A DNA stretch of 64,000 bases from the NCBI GenBank assembly GCA_019096065.1, contig JAGUCH010000008.1:6143001-6207000 (forward strand), given 5' to 3'. This DNA comes from Paracyclopina nana. Lineage: Eukaryota; Arthropoda; Copepoda; Cyclopoida; Cyclopettidae. The position numbers and the translations under genes were made by a program. Positions 13,554 to 24,000 of this stretch are shown here, piece after piece. The notes beneath the pieces were generated by a model. That model made no database searches. It was given only the letters and a program-made list of their open reading frames with translations, and was not told the origin of the DNA. The stretch's first letter is position 1, and each line of letters starts with the position of its first letter.

Positions 13554-13775
13554 GGCCCTGTTCACCTGCATTATTATCAGCAAAATAACGCGCGATATTA
13601 TGATGAAATTTGCAAATATCTGGTATTTGTAAAATTATTTTTCAGATTTTGACTTCGGAATTGGTCTATTGGTACCAAAAGCCATCCTACTCCAACAAAA
13701 AAATTCTCAGTTTCGCAGTGTTTCTCTCAAATATTTTGCCATAATAACGGCCATAATAAGCAGGTGAACAGACCC
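13554..13775. mobile_element. Tourist-like MITE, copy 2 with intact TAA duplication
   Basis: A 222-bp element flanked on both sides by TAA (13551-13553 and 13776-13778). The left end is GGCCCTGTTCACCTGC. The right end, read in reverse, is GGGTCTGTTCACCTGC. A 3-bp TAA/TTA duplication and GG-starting inverted ends are the pattern of PIF/Harbinger-related (Tourist) MITEs, so the assignment is by structure only. It has no ORF. Copy 1 lies 1.8 kb upstream in the same orientation. Confidence 0.75.
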
Positions 13776-13778
13776 TAA

Positions 13779-14650
13779 GTCCTATTCGCCAGTCAATTCG
13801 CCAATAAAATCCAACAAAAATCTAGGCCCGAAATAAGAAAAATCGTCATTTGCCAAAAGTCAAATTCGGAAGCAGTTGAGCAAGTCTTACACAAGAAATA
13901 TCTAAGCGAGGCATAATAATAGATGAAGATTTCATCTAATGCTTCCTTTTAGGTCAAATATAAATACGAAATTGCAAATTTGAACGCCAAAAGTACATCT
14001 TGAGATAAAAAGGCCATCTTTTCCACAGTGGGCTCAATGCAAGCAAAGGTTTCACTTTAATCATGACTTGGCATAAATGCTCAAATCCCCATAGTGCATT
14101 ATAAAGTACACCCACGCCATTTTTAATAGCTTTAAGCACATTTTCTCTGTATAAGGCTTGAGTATCAAGCCCGTAGTCACAAAATCCCGAGGTTAACAAG
14201 AAATGATGTTTTATTCGTTATTTTGTTGATCATCTTGATCTGCCCCAATTAATGGGTTTAGCGGAATGCTTTCACCTGGCTCCCCATTCTGGAAGAACAA
14301 TTTTATTTAGATCTATTGCATGCCTTTAAAAATTGCCGATTCAAAAGTATTGTAGCAGGCTTTAAAAGTCCTTCACATTTCGCAGGATTTACAATTCTTT
14401 TTGCATCCATTTGATATTCTAATAATAAAGTACACTGTTCATTTCTAGGCAACTTGAGCAATGTTTAAAAAAGTTACAGTTAAGCCTGTTGTCTCGATTT
14501 CATTGCTTTCAGAGCTGAAAATTAAAAAACACCATGTTAAAACGAAAAGTGGGATATTTTTGAGGCAACTTTCGGCTAGTTTATTGCGTTTATTGCGACT
14601 TGAGTCAAAGATGAGGTATGAGCTTTTGAACGAGTCACATTACTTTTGAA
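13779..14650. other. 3' flank of the Ig-domain gene, otherwise empty
   Basis: Two AATAAA hexamers on the minus strand near 14581-14600 fall shortly after the stop codon of the Ig-domain gene and could serve as its poly(A) signals. No other gene seen. Confidence 0.4.
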
Positions 14651-15729
14651 TCAGATCTTACTCACTTCATCGCTATTGGGCCCCATTTTACCGTATTTTG
14701 AGGAATTAAGGAAAGCGCATATTTGCTCTCTTTTCCAGATGCAAACTCCAATAGCTACAGAAATGAAAACAGAAGGCAAGGACAGGAGGATTAAAATCCC
14801 AGTCAAAATCCTAAAAATTGCATCAAGCCTTTCCTCTAACTTGGAAATAGTTGGCAAAATTGCATCAAGCTTTTCCTCTAACTTGGAAATAGTTGAATCT
14901 AGTAAAAAAGTTAGATAGCCAATCAATCAACTAATTAATCACGATAATACCCTCCTGTCCGTTGATGCGTGAGGTATCCTATGTTATATGGAACAATTAT
15001 TGCTGACTAAAGGTAGAAATTGGTGGCTTACACTTTGAGTCTCAGTAGACGATGTCATTGGAGTTGTAAGACCTTCGGAAGGTACATGAAGAACCAGATC
15101 ACAATAAGCATAATGATGCTATAAATGAAAATACAGTTGAGTATTCTAGCTATTTACATCTTGCTTTCTTGCCTTAGTAATTAATATACATGTAAAATTC
15201 AGTGGTCCAGTCTCATTGACAATATAATTGTTAGTTGGAGTCATTGATGCGCCATTGATATACATTCCAAGAAGGCCCTCCTCATTGGATAAACAATTTA
15301 TAGTCAATACATCACCTATTCAAAGTCGCACTGAAAGTTATTATGTCAACTAGATAGGTCTCCAAGCTCCGCCTCGGATTAGAAGAGAATTAATTGGCTC
15401 AGTCTCTTCTGTAGATTTCATAGTGGCATTGCCACGGTCATTATTGATTCTAGAAACGACAATGACTGAGGCTTGGTCGCTATGAAATCCCCAGCATGCA
15501 GACTATGCCATTGACTGAGAAAATAAAGCTTTTTTTCCGGGCCACCTTTTTGCCATACTTTTAAGCTGATAACTTACTCACCCAAAGATACAAGAGAATT
15601 GTTTTTGAGCATGGATCCATTTTTTGTGACGACAAATTCCATCTCATCGCAGCTATTATCATTGAGTGCAGCGAAAACAAATGCCATAAGGACGGCAAAA
15701 ATGGCCAAAAATCCCTTAAGATGATCCAT
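14651..15729 (-). CDS. Small single-pass membrane protein with one Ig-like domain
   Basis: Five-exon model, 222 aa: 15729-15582, 15315-15158, 15118-15032, 14978-14951 and 14898-14651. All junctions are GT-AG and in phase. Residues 1-20 form a signal peptide (hydrophobic LAIFAVLMAFVFA). Residues about 28-115 look like an Ig fold: the strand GDVLTINC with Cys57 and a second Cys92 in LNFTC, with NXS/T sites at N83 and N89. A Thr/Ser-rich linker follows. A duplicated heptad segment (TISKLEEKLDAI / TISKLEERLDAI, about 143-170) leads into a transmembrane helix (about 174-195) and a short cytoplasmic tail. The fourth exon is only 28 nt. With it, the flanking introns are 53 and 52 nt, the size usual in this window. 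The role is unknown; recognition or adhesion at the cell surface is a guess. Intron 1 (266 nt) is unusually long. Confidence 0.6.
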
Positions 15730-16856
15730 TCCAGCTGTTTGACTGGACTGCAATCCTATGCCTTAAAAAAAGGTCATATATACAGATAATCAATCAGCTT
15801 TATTTGCACAATTTCATTAGCCCGATTCCAACAGTGAAAATCAGTGTAGTACAGACACCTTACTTATTCTCGTAAGTAAAGTATGTTCCGTGCTAGATCG
15901 CGCGCTCAGTGCACCATTCTATACTGGTTAATCGTGCTTAAACTGTACTTATTTTGTTGTTGGAACTAGGCTATTACTTTAGACAGGAATGAAGCACTTT
16001 TATCTGTTAATTTTCCTTTAGTATCTCATTATTATGAAGGAATGTTGAGAGTTGTCTTCCTGATAAAAAGGAATAAAATATACGTAGAAATCATGCTGGG
16101 ATATGCTCCATAAATCTCAACAGATTGTCCAAATAAATTATATGGGATATTCCAAAGTGCTAAGCAGAATAATCCAAATATTGGGAGATTACACAATGTC
16201 AAATCAATTCATCATCTATCTCAACTCAGCTGGATTTCCCCAAGAAAGAGCTAGTGAATTTCCCCCGTAGGCCAACTATGCAAATGGCCCAATATCTCCT
16301 TGCTTTGAAAGAAACCCCTAGAGGACAAGAGCGAATGCATAAGATTTTTGTTGACACTCAATTGGCCCAGATGCACAATGACATATTAAGATTTAACTTA
16401 GGTGCAAAATATAGGCAAACAGAATAATCTTAATGTTTTCAATCACTGCTAACGCTTACAAAATTAATTACGATCTTGTAAATGTCATGGGAAAAAGAAT
16501 AGATAAGCCATAACCTTTAACTGAGTGTGACAACCCATGCTAGTATTTGATAGCAAAAGCTTTTGCAAGCTCTTTTATCTAGAAAAGCAAATAATGTCAA
16601 TAGACGTCATTCATAAGAGTATTCAACGTTATCCAATTCAATTATTAAGCCAGCGGTAACATACATAAAATAAACTTTGATCAAATGGGAACGCAACCTT
16701 GTGAGAAACCAGGAAGCTTGTGATGCTGAACAGATGTGATCTTCGCTTTGCTTTTAAATGAATGTGAGAACAAGCCATGGGATTAACAAGCTGGTAGAAG
16801 AAAAATGGGTTTGGTTGCCCTCGATGCTAATTTGATGCTACCATATATGTATTTGC
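15730..16856. other. Intergenic, nothing recognised
   Basis: Sequence between two minus-strand genes. It should contain the promoter of the Ig-domain gene and the 3' UTR of the methyltransferase gene. No clear element stands out. Confidence 0.35.
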
Positions 16857-18665
16857 TTATAGTATCACATCTGACATTTCAATGATTTTTTGCTCACTCA
16901 AAGGCTCCTCGTCTATTCTGGATCTCACTGATTGGTCCTCATACACTCGATATGTTCGGTTCTTGATGATTAACCGGTCCTCGCTGATCTCCAAAGGGAA
17001 CACTTTGTAGTTCATGGCCAAGTTGTAAAAGTGGACCAGAGTGGCCTGGCCTTTTGCATGTTGCACCATAGAATAATCATCATTGTTTTGGGCATTCAAA
17101 ATCCTCTTTTTGACAACACTGCTTACATTTTTGTGAATCCATAGCACATGGTGATCCACTTGGAGCCTCAGCCAACTTGAGGTCTTCAGGGCCATGAGGT
17201 CAGATGTGTTCAAAGGTCTTTTAGTCTCTACATCATAGGGTGAGTAGCCAGCTACTCCAATAAGAAATTCAGTCATGTCAGCCAAGTCTTGCTCAGTGCA
17301 AAGGCTGTTAAAGGCTCTGGCCTTATTAGCAGGTTTAAGCAAGTCTATGGTAACAAAGGCCCATCTCATTACAATGATGGGTATGTCTTGCATTTGAAGG
17401 GCATACTCATTTGCTTGGATGATGGAGCATTCTTGTGTGTCCAAATCCATCTTCAGTACTATGGGAGCACGTTGTGTTTCAGAGGCCTTCAATGCAGCCT
17501 TTATGGCCATTTCCAGAGATATTGCCTCCACTGGCTCATACATGTATGGGAAATACTCATGGGGATCGCCATCATCCATGAAAATACCTTGACCTCGATC
17601 GCCTGTTGTGGCATCTCCTAACCATAAATAACCAACATGATTGTGATACATCTGAATTGCTTTCACACTAATTTGGAAGCTCAATGAAGACTACAGCTGT
17701 TCGTTCATCCAATTTGCGCGAGCATAATGGAAAAATAATCAATTTTGACATACATTGCCTGCTCTAATAAAATATGCTTATAATATTATTAATTGACAAA
17801 CTTTTATGTGCAGTAGCGCAATACGAGTTAATGGCAGACTTATATGAGCTTTCAAAAGCTGGAGTGAACAATAAATTGCTTTCCTGTTCAGACTCTGGCA
17901 AAGGATATGCTTTTCGCTGCTTTCTAAAGAATATTTACTACCTTCAAATATGAATGAGGTGGTGCTTGGCCCAGCGCTTATGGCATATTTGTAAATATCC
18001 ACTTGTAACTTTGACCTGGTGGCAGCCTCAAACATTCTGACGACATTCGAGGTCAAGGCCTCAAAGGCCACTGATTTATGACCCAAGGCTGAGGCCAATA
18101 GTGAAAAGTAGCCAATGTGGGCACCCAGCTCCAAGAAAATGGCCTTCTCACCCATCAAGTTCAAGGCCATTTCCACAATTGAGGTCAAGTGAGGCTGGAA
18201 AAGGCCAGCCTCAATGAGAGGCCTTGACACATGCTTGTCCTCGCTGATTGAGTAAGTGCAGACAGTAAAGGCCAAATTCAAGGCCACTTGTAGGCAACTT
18301 GAAGGCCTGTCACTTTGAGCCTCATAATTTTGAAGGCTGAATTTTTGGAGGCCATTCATTTCAGAGGCTGCTCTGGCACCTTTTGAGCCTAGTTCTAAGG
18401 TCGCTGATGCTGGGTTGAGGCTGAGGCTTTTGGTGGTCAAAGAAGAAGGCTGAGCCTGACTTCTCCAGCCTCTTTTTGCTGTGGCCTCCGAGGCCGTTTT
18501 TTCTAGGCTGCTGCCCCTCTTGTACAACGTAACGTAGGTGAGAGTCGAGCAAGTCATAACAACTCCAAAGAGCGTCCAAAAAATCGAATTTTTGTGACGC
18601 ATTCTGGAACACTGCGAGCATTTGGGCGTACATGGTTTAACTGGTCTTCTGCCCAACAGGAACAT
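16857..18665 (-). CDS. Membrane-anchored FkbM-family methyltransferase
   Basis: Two-exon model, 494 aa: 18665-17942 and 17617-16857. The donor is GAAG|GTAGTAAA and the acceptor TTATTTATGGTTAG|GAGATG, both phase 1, so the join reads FIFEGDATTGDRG. Residues about 26-48 form a signal anchor after a basic, Cys-containing N-terminus, suggesting a type II Golgi or ER protein. A linker leads to the Rossmann-type SAM-binding strand FLELGAHIGYFSLLAS, then the acidic-turn strand SVAFEA. Exon 2 has the FkbM-like strand IVLKMDLDTQE, where families usually show KMDIEG. FkbM proteins are SAM-dependent methyltransferases, often acting on sugar hydroxyls; the substrate here cannot be told. The exon 2 frame also runs open upstream of the acceptor but duplicates no domain part, so the short-intron join is preferred. 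Intron 324 nt. Confidence 0.7.
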
Positions 18666-20112
18666 AAAGCTTTCCCTTAATTGTTCGCTTGCTCAACCTT
18701 TGCCCTTTTAGCCTGGCTTCGACGAAGTAGAGCCCTAGTAAATAAGGCTAGTATAATAACAAAAAAATACTTACTTTTCTGTTGAATTGAACATTTTATG
18801 GCTGGGTCAAATGGAGAAATGGGACTTAAATCGAGAAAATGAAAATAACTGAGCAGTAAGACAAAAATTCATCTCATTCTGGTTGAGAAATCAAATAGTA
18901 TTCCTTATTGATTTGCAATCAGCAATGATGGCTTATAATTTATTTAAGCCTAGTTTGTGTGCTCACCTTTTGATCGAAAATGAAAAACACAATGGTTTTT
19001 TTGGCAGAAAAGAAAACAAAGGCAAAATCAGTGTTTCAGCTGCGGTAGCTTTAAAGAGAGAAAAATGACTTTGTGGAAAAACCAATGGGAAGTATCTGAG
19101 CCAAATGATCTTTTGTGTCCAAAAATGGCCATTTTCAAAAGTGCCACTTCACAAAGTATTACATTTAAATGCCCGTTTTCTCGCAGGGAGAAGGAAAAAA
19201 AATTAACCGACAAAGCCAATCAAGATCCCCACGGATGTTAATGCACATTAAAATAACGACCATTTATATTTTCCCCTAACCTAACCCAAAATTGTTGTGC
19301 TAAAATGAGTAGTTCATTTACACTGTGTGTGTGTGAAACCAGTTGTTTATAGATTAGCTACGCTGCTGAGGTTCAACATTGAAATTGGACTCAATGGGGA
19401 GCTTAGAATAAAATCGACTTTAAGATCTACGAAATAATTTGAGTTTCAACATGTAAACAAAATCTATTTCAAATACAAAAATACACCAAGTTTACAGGTT
19501 TCAGCTTGCTTTTTGAACTGATATTCAAAGTCTTCTTCTGAATTTTAATTGTTTTGAATTCATGGCTTGCAATCAATAGCTCACGCTTAGCAGAAAATTC
19601 TATTTTTTATGAAACAGTATTTCAATGTCCATTGATCCTTAATTAGGCCGATGGCTGTTTGCCTAAGCTTTAGGCATTTTGCAAAACTAATTTTAAAAAA
19701 TGAAGATTTTACAATGTCAATGCTAAAGAGTGATCATTGTTCAAGTTGAACATATTTGGTGCCCCTTAAATTGTTCCATATTCGCACTAAATTTTTTGAC
19801 TTGACGATAATTAACTTGATGACCAGGTTGAGAGAAGTAGGACATGCCACAAGGTAATGCGTGAAATATGAAAAAAAGGCACTTGAAGGTCGGAATGAGA
19901 TTCATTCATTACAACGATGGCATATTCACAAGAGCCATGATTGGTTCACAAAATCTCCAAGATGCTTTTTTTCGCAACTTCCAAAGTTGTGCCTAGCTGA
20001 AATCTTTTGTCCAACCCAGCTTTTCAACTAAGAACAGATTGCCTTAAAACTGTTGGCTTGTTGCTTCAGAAATGTAAAATAAAGGCACTTGGCGAAATCT
20101 TGCATTACATAT
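18666..20112. other. Gene-free stretch
   Basis: Upstream flank of the methyltransferase gene and presumably its promoter. Only short unrecognised frames. Confidence 0.4.
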
Positions 20113-20120
20113 GTTGAAAC
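20113..20120. other. Target-site duplication, left copy
   Basis: The octamer GTTGAAAC is immediately outside the left inverted repeat. The same octamer in the same orientation is immediately outside the right repeat (21024-21031). Confidence 0.8.
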
Positions 20121-21023
20121 GGGTATACTGCCTAAAGGCACCAAGGGCAAAGGCATTATGATTAAAGGCTCCCTGATAAAAGGCGCGCTGATGAAAGGCA
20201 TAATGGGCAAAGGCAACATTGGCTAAAGGCGCAAATTGTCAAAGGCACCTTTAAGCAATAAAAAAGGCTACAACAGAAAACTTGGACCAGGTCACCTATG
20301 ATGTCATGCTTAAGCCATTAGCTCAAAAGTTCAACCCACAAACCTTCAGGAAAATGATCTGTGACAGCCTTGACTTGCTAATTTTGACAGGAAAACTTGT
20401 CTGGACTGACAACACAACTCCCCAGACCTGGCTTTCAGCAATATCAACTGATGGCCACTATTGTGATTGGACATTTTTCCAGATAACTGCTGAAGTTTTA
20501 AATCGCAGAATTGTTCTGTATCCTGTCTTTGAGGAAGATGGCCATGTAGATGGAAAAATGACTAACGCCACAAAACTCTGGATCATTTGACATTTATGGT
20601 TGCCTAAGTTTGCTCTTTTATAATGAACCAAGATTCCTTAATCCCCATTTCCAAAGCATACGTCAAATTGCATCAAATTCTCTATCAAGAAACTCAATTG
20701 GTTCTATTCAAAGTTTGCCAGAGTCTTCAGAAGTTTTCTTACCCGCAACTAAGAGCACTTCAAATAGTGAGCTTAAGCGCAAAAATCGTGATCTTTCTTA
20801 CATTGACCAATCAAATATCATTTCCCAAAAACGTCGACGCAAATGCTAATTCTGCTGTCAGATTTTTTACAAACAGACAAATAAATTTCTTTTAGTGCCA
20901 TTTTAGTTAAGTTGCCTTTTACCAGTGTTGCTTTTGCCCACTATGCCTTTAAGCAGCGTGCTTTTTATCAGGGAGCCTTTAATCATAATGCCTTTGCCCC
21001 TGGTGCCTTTACCCAGTAGAGCC
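20121..21023. mobile_element. 903-bp DNA transposon with long inverted repeats and an OTU ORF remnant
   Basis: Inverted ends of about 125 bp (20121-20245 and 20899-21023) start GGGTATACTG and, in reverse on the right, GGCTCTACTG, then run through AAAGGCACCA and a shared 24-nt identical stretch. They are bounded by the 8-bp direct repeat GTTGAAAC. Each arm is made of about eight sub-repeats of about 15 bp that carry AAAGGC. An 8-bp duplication is typical of hAT, P, Merlin and Zisupton elements; I cannot pick among them. There is no transposase. The interior holds a damaged OTU-like protease ORF, so the element is non-autonomous or captured a gene. Confidence 0.85.
20282..20849 (+). pseudogene. 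OTU-like cysteine protease fragment, frameshifted
   Basis: Two overlapping plus-strand frames read as one OTU-type domain. The first (20282-20590, methionine at 20306) carries a region like the helix after the catalytic Cys, then DGHYCDWTFFQITAEVLNRRIVLYP, which resembles the W-x-D-x3-l-x-A-x3-l-x-r-x-I core. It stops at TGA. The second frame picks up at about 20573 with FDIYGCLSLLFYNEPRFLNPHFQSI, where NPHFQSI matches the catalytic-His motif of OTU proteases, and ends with a Lys/Arg-rich tail (KRRRKC). The N-terminal DGxC segment with the catalytic Cys is not seen. So the gene lacks its nucleophile and has a frameshift, unless a short intron joins the frames. OTU enzymes cleave ubiquitin chains; activity is not expected here. 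Confidence 0.6.
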
Positions 21024-21031
21024 GTTGAAAC
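21024..21031. other. Target-site duplication, right copy
   Basis: Octamer GTTGAAAC, a direct repeat of 20113-20120, immediately outside the right inverted repeat of the transposon. Confidence 0.8.
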
Positions 21032-24000
21032 CACAAAGGGATGACGCGATAAAAAAGTTTTTTGGCACTTTATCTGCTTGACTTATGGCTTGTAAGAGGC
21101 ACCATTTTATCGCATGTAAAAAGGGCCCCAGCTCATTGACAAAATGATGGTTGTTTGCTTAACCACCCATCTCACTTTTTATGACACAGATGGTCCATTA
21201 AAGCGATATGTGAAATAGATGTGAAATAGATGGAACTCATCTCTCAGACGAGTGGGAGTTTTTCAAGCCTTTTGTCATCAGCCATAAAACTGAGCTGCTG
21301 CATCTAAACATTTAAATTACACACCTTTTGGTGCATAGCAAGGCGGCAAAAAAGGGTTTACAACGCTCGTTTTGACTCCTTTTGTTTCCATTTTTGAAGC
21401 GACAAGCCAACAGTTTTAAGGCATCGTGTCCATACTTGAAAAGTTGGCATGTACAAAAAATTACGCACATGCTCAATGTTGCCCAAAACGAAACAAACTG
21501 CGTTGGTACCTTGGTGACTTTTTATGCAGAAGTAAGTCGTTCACTTTTTTGTTCGATTTGAATATTCAAATTCATGATTATGGGGTTTTATCATCAATCC
21601 AATGTGAGAGACTACCAATTAATCTGCCAAGGTCTAAATTGCTACTGGAATCATCAGCAATACAAATGATGCAATGGCCAATCCTGATTTTAAATTCAAG
21701 ACGTTTTTTTTCAAACTCTATATGAAAGAGTAAATTGAAAGTGTGTGCTATGACAAAGTAGCTCAAAAGTTGTGAATTATAGCACTTATTTCCATAGAGC
21801 AATCAGGATGGTAATGAATGGCATCCGAAACACTGCAGGAGGGGAGCAACCAGCTCAAACATAATAACGTGCAGTAGTAGTGGATGGTCTAGACATTTTC
21901 TTCCAAACACCCAACTGAGAATGATAACTAAGTTTCTCAACAACAAACAACACCCAGTGCTTCCTTGGAATGCTAACTGAATTTGTCATAAGTTGAGCAC
22001 AAATCTCTGTATCACGTGGTTAGCCTCAAATGCTCGTATTTGAAAAGGATTTCCTAGCCAGGTTGAAAACTCAGTTTTACTACTTTTAAATTTTTTTGGG
22101 CAAATTCATAAATTAAAAGAGCAAAAAATTGTGTAATGAGATAAAGCAGAAATAAGTAAACACTGCATGCAGTCATAAAAAACTGGTAAAATATATGCCA
22201 ATAATTGAAAAGCACAGGCAATTCAATGTATTGTGCATTATACAGTCCCCATTTTTGCTGAGAAGGCATGTAATTGGCGGAAAACCAGGCCAATTTGGTG
22301 AATAATTAATAGCTTGGCTAGATAATTATGGTTCTACTTTGACAAATGTGCTTTGGCCAGTAGTATACATTAAAAGTCAATACAGAGTGTGATCTTTGCA
22401 CAACATTGTTAAGGTTTCTAAATTATCACCTTTGCATGTCCCAATGCAACGTTCATCTACTGGTTCAATGTAAATCATGAATAAAAAGAATAGGAAATAA
22501 AATTCACAGTTATCCAAAACGAAAATATATTTAACGTAGAGTGAGCAATCGGTTAGGTTACTTTAAGGATTGTAATTGAAATAAACAAGATGCTTTGGTA
22601 TGATCAAAGCTAAATCAGCAGCAGCCCAAATAAAAATATTGATGTCTTTAGATGAGCGCTGCGTTAAATTCTTTTCCCAGCCAAAGTAACATTCTTGGGG
22701 CAAAAATTGGGTGCAAAGCATGAGTTTGCATAATAATTGTGTCATGCGAATTTTGAGATATTTAAATGAAGTTAGCCAGGGGCAAAAGTGAGCATTGCAC
22801 GCAATCAGGATTTATTGCTGGCATTTTTCTTAACGAACCCCTCAAATATTGACTCAATTCCAAAAATGGCCTCAGGTTTCACAGAAAAAATTGACTTTAC
22901 AATGTTATGGAAAAAAATGGTGCAAAAAATGATGGGAATTGCCGTGTTTCTTCTGTGGAAATGCTATACAGTGGAATCTAATGAAATTTTCACGCAGTCA
23001 GAATTCCATTTAGAATTCATATCCAATTTATACCACCATGTGTCAATTGGCCCCGACTTTAAACCCTTTACAACAACAAAGAATGGCCAAAAATAAGAAA
23101 AAGCTCTAAGAAAAAAGAAGGCTCTTGTGAAAGTCATCTCTTTTGGCAATATCAAGAAGTGTTGCCAGACTTTAGGAAAAGAAACGACAAGTCCTGGCTC
23201 AATTATCAAAATTACAGCTACATAGAACACTACCCACTTTTTAGAATGTTGTAAGGAAAAGAAATTATGACTAGACTCCTACCCAAAAGTGGAGTAGTGA
23301 AATCTAGGCATTCTCTTTTGAGGTAACGCAATAATAAAAAGGCGTTTCCAGATACCCTGCCATTCTTTGTGCATGGCAATGGTTTAGTTAGTAGGGGTGA
23401 GATTTATGACAAGAGGTTGCACAAAAAAAGGGCAGCTAGCATCTGAATTATGTGGAATTACCACGTGTGAGCGTAGGCTGAAAATGGTTTGTGGTGACTA
23501 CAACAGTAACAAATGTGTGAATCAAATTGTCATAAAGCGCATTGTATGTGGACCAACATTAATTCTCATGATGGTCCCATGCCACAAAAGGAATTTCCAC
23601 TTTGTAATGCATTAATGTGGCGTTCATCTACGTCAAAACTGAGAAAACCTCTCATTTTGGACGAGGAAGGTAATTTTTTGGCAGAATTATGAGCTCAGCC
23701 ATTAATTGCTAAGTAATGTGATTTGATATTAATTTTTTCATCTTGGATATTTTGCGTTAAACTGAACAGGCCAATTTCCGAGATACTTTATGGTTTATTA
23801 TGTAAGGGACTGACTCTTCATTGGTTTTGTCAGCTCTCATTTTTGACATCATCATCATCGTCATTTCAACCACATAGAGAGTGACTTTGAGGAATGCAAA
23901 ATGGCTCAACTTTGACTTGAGTGACAAATTGATGGGCACTCACTCTCAAATGTGGCATTTTACAAACACCTTTTGGCCATTGAAAAGAACGAAAACTCTT

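Noticed and set aside
15316..15581. Extra exon inside intron 1 of the Ig-domain gene
   Set aside because: An acceptor at TTTTCTCAG exists, but in the needed phase the frame stops after ten codons. Skipping to AATAG at 15316 gives the expected GDVLTINC strand.
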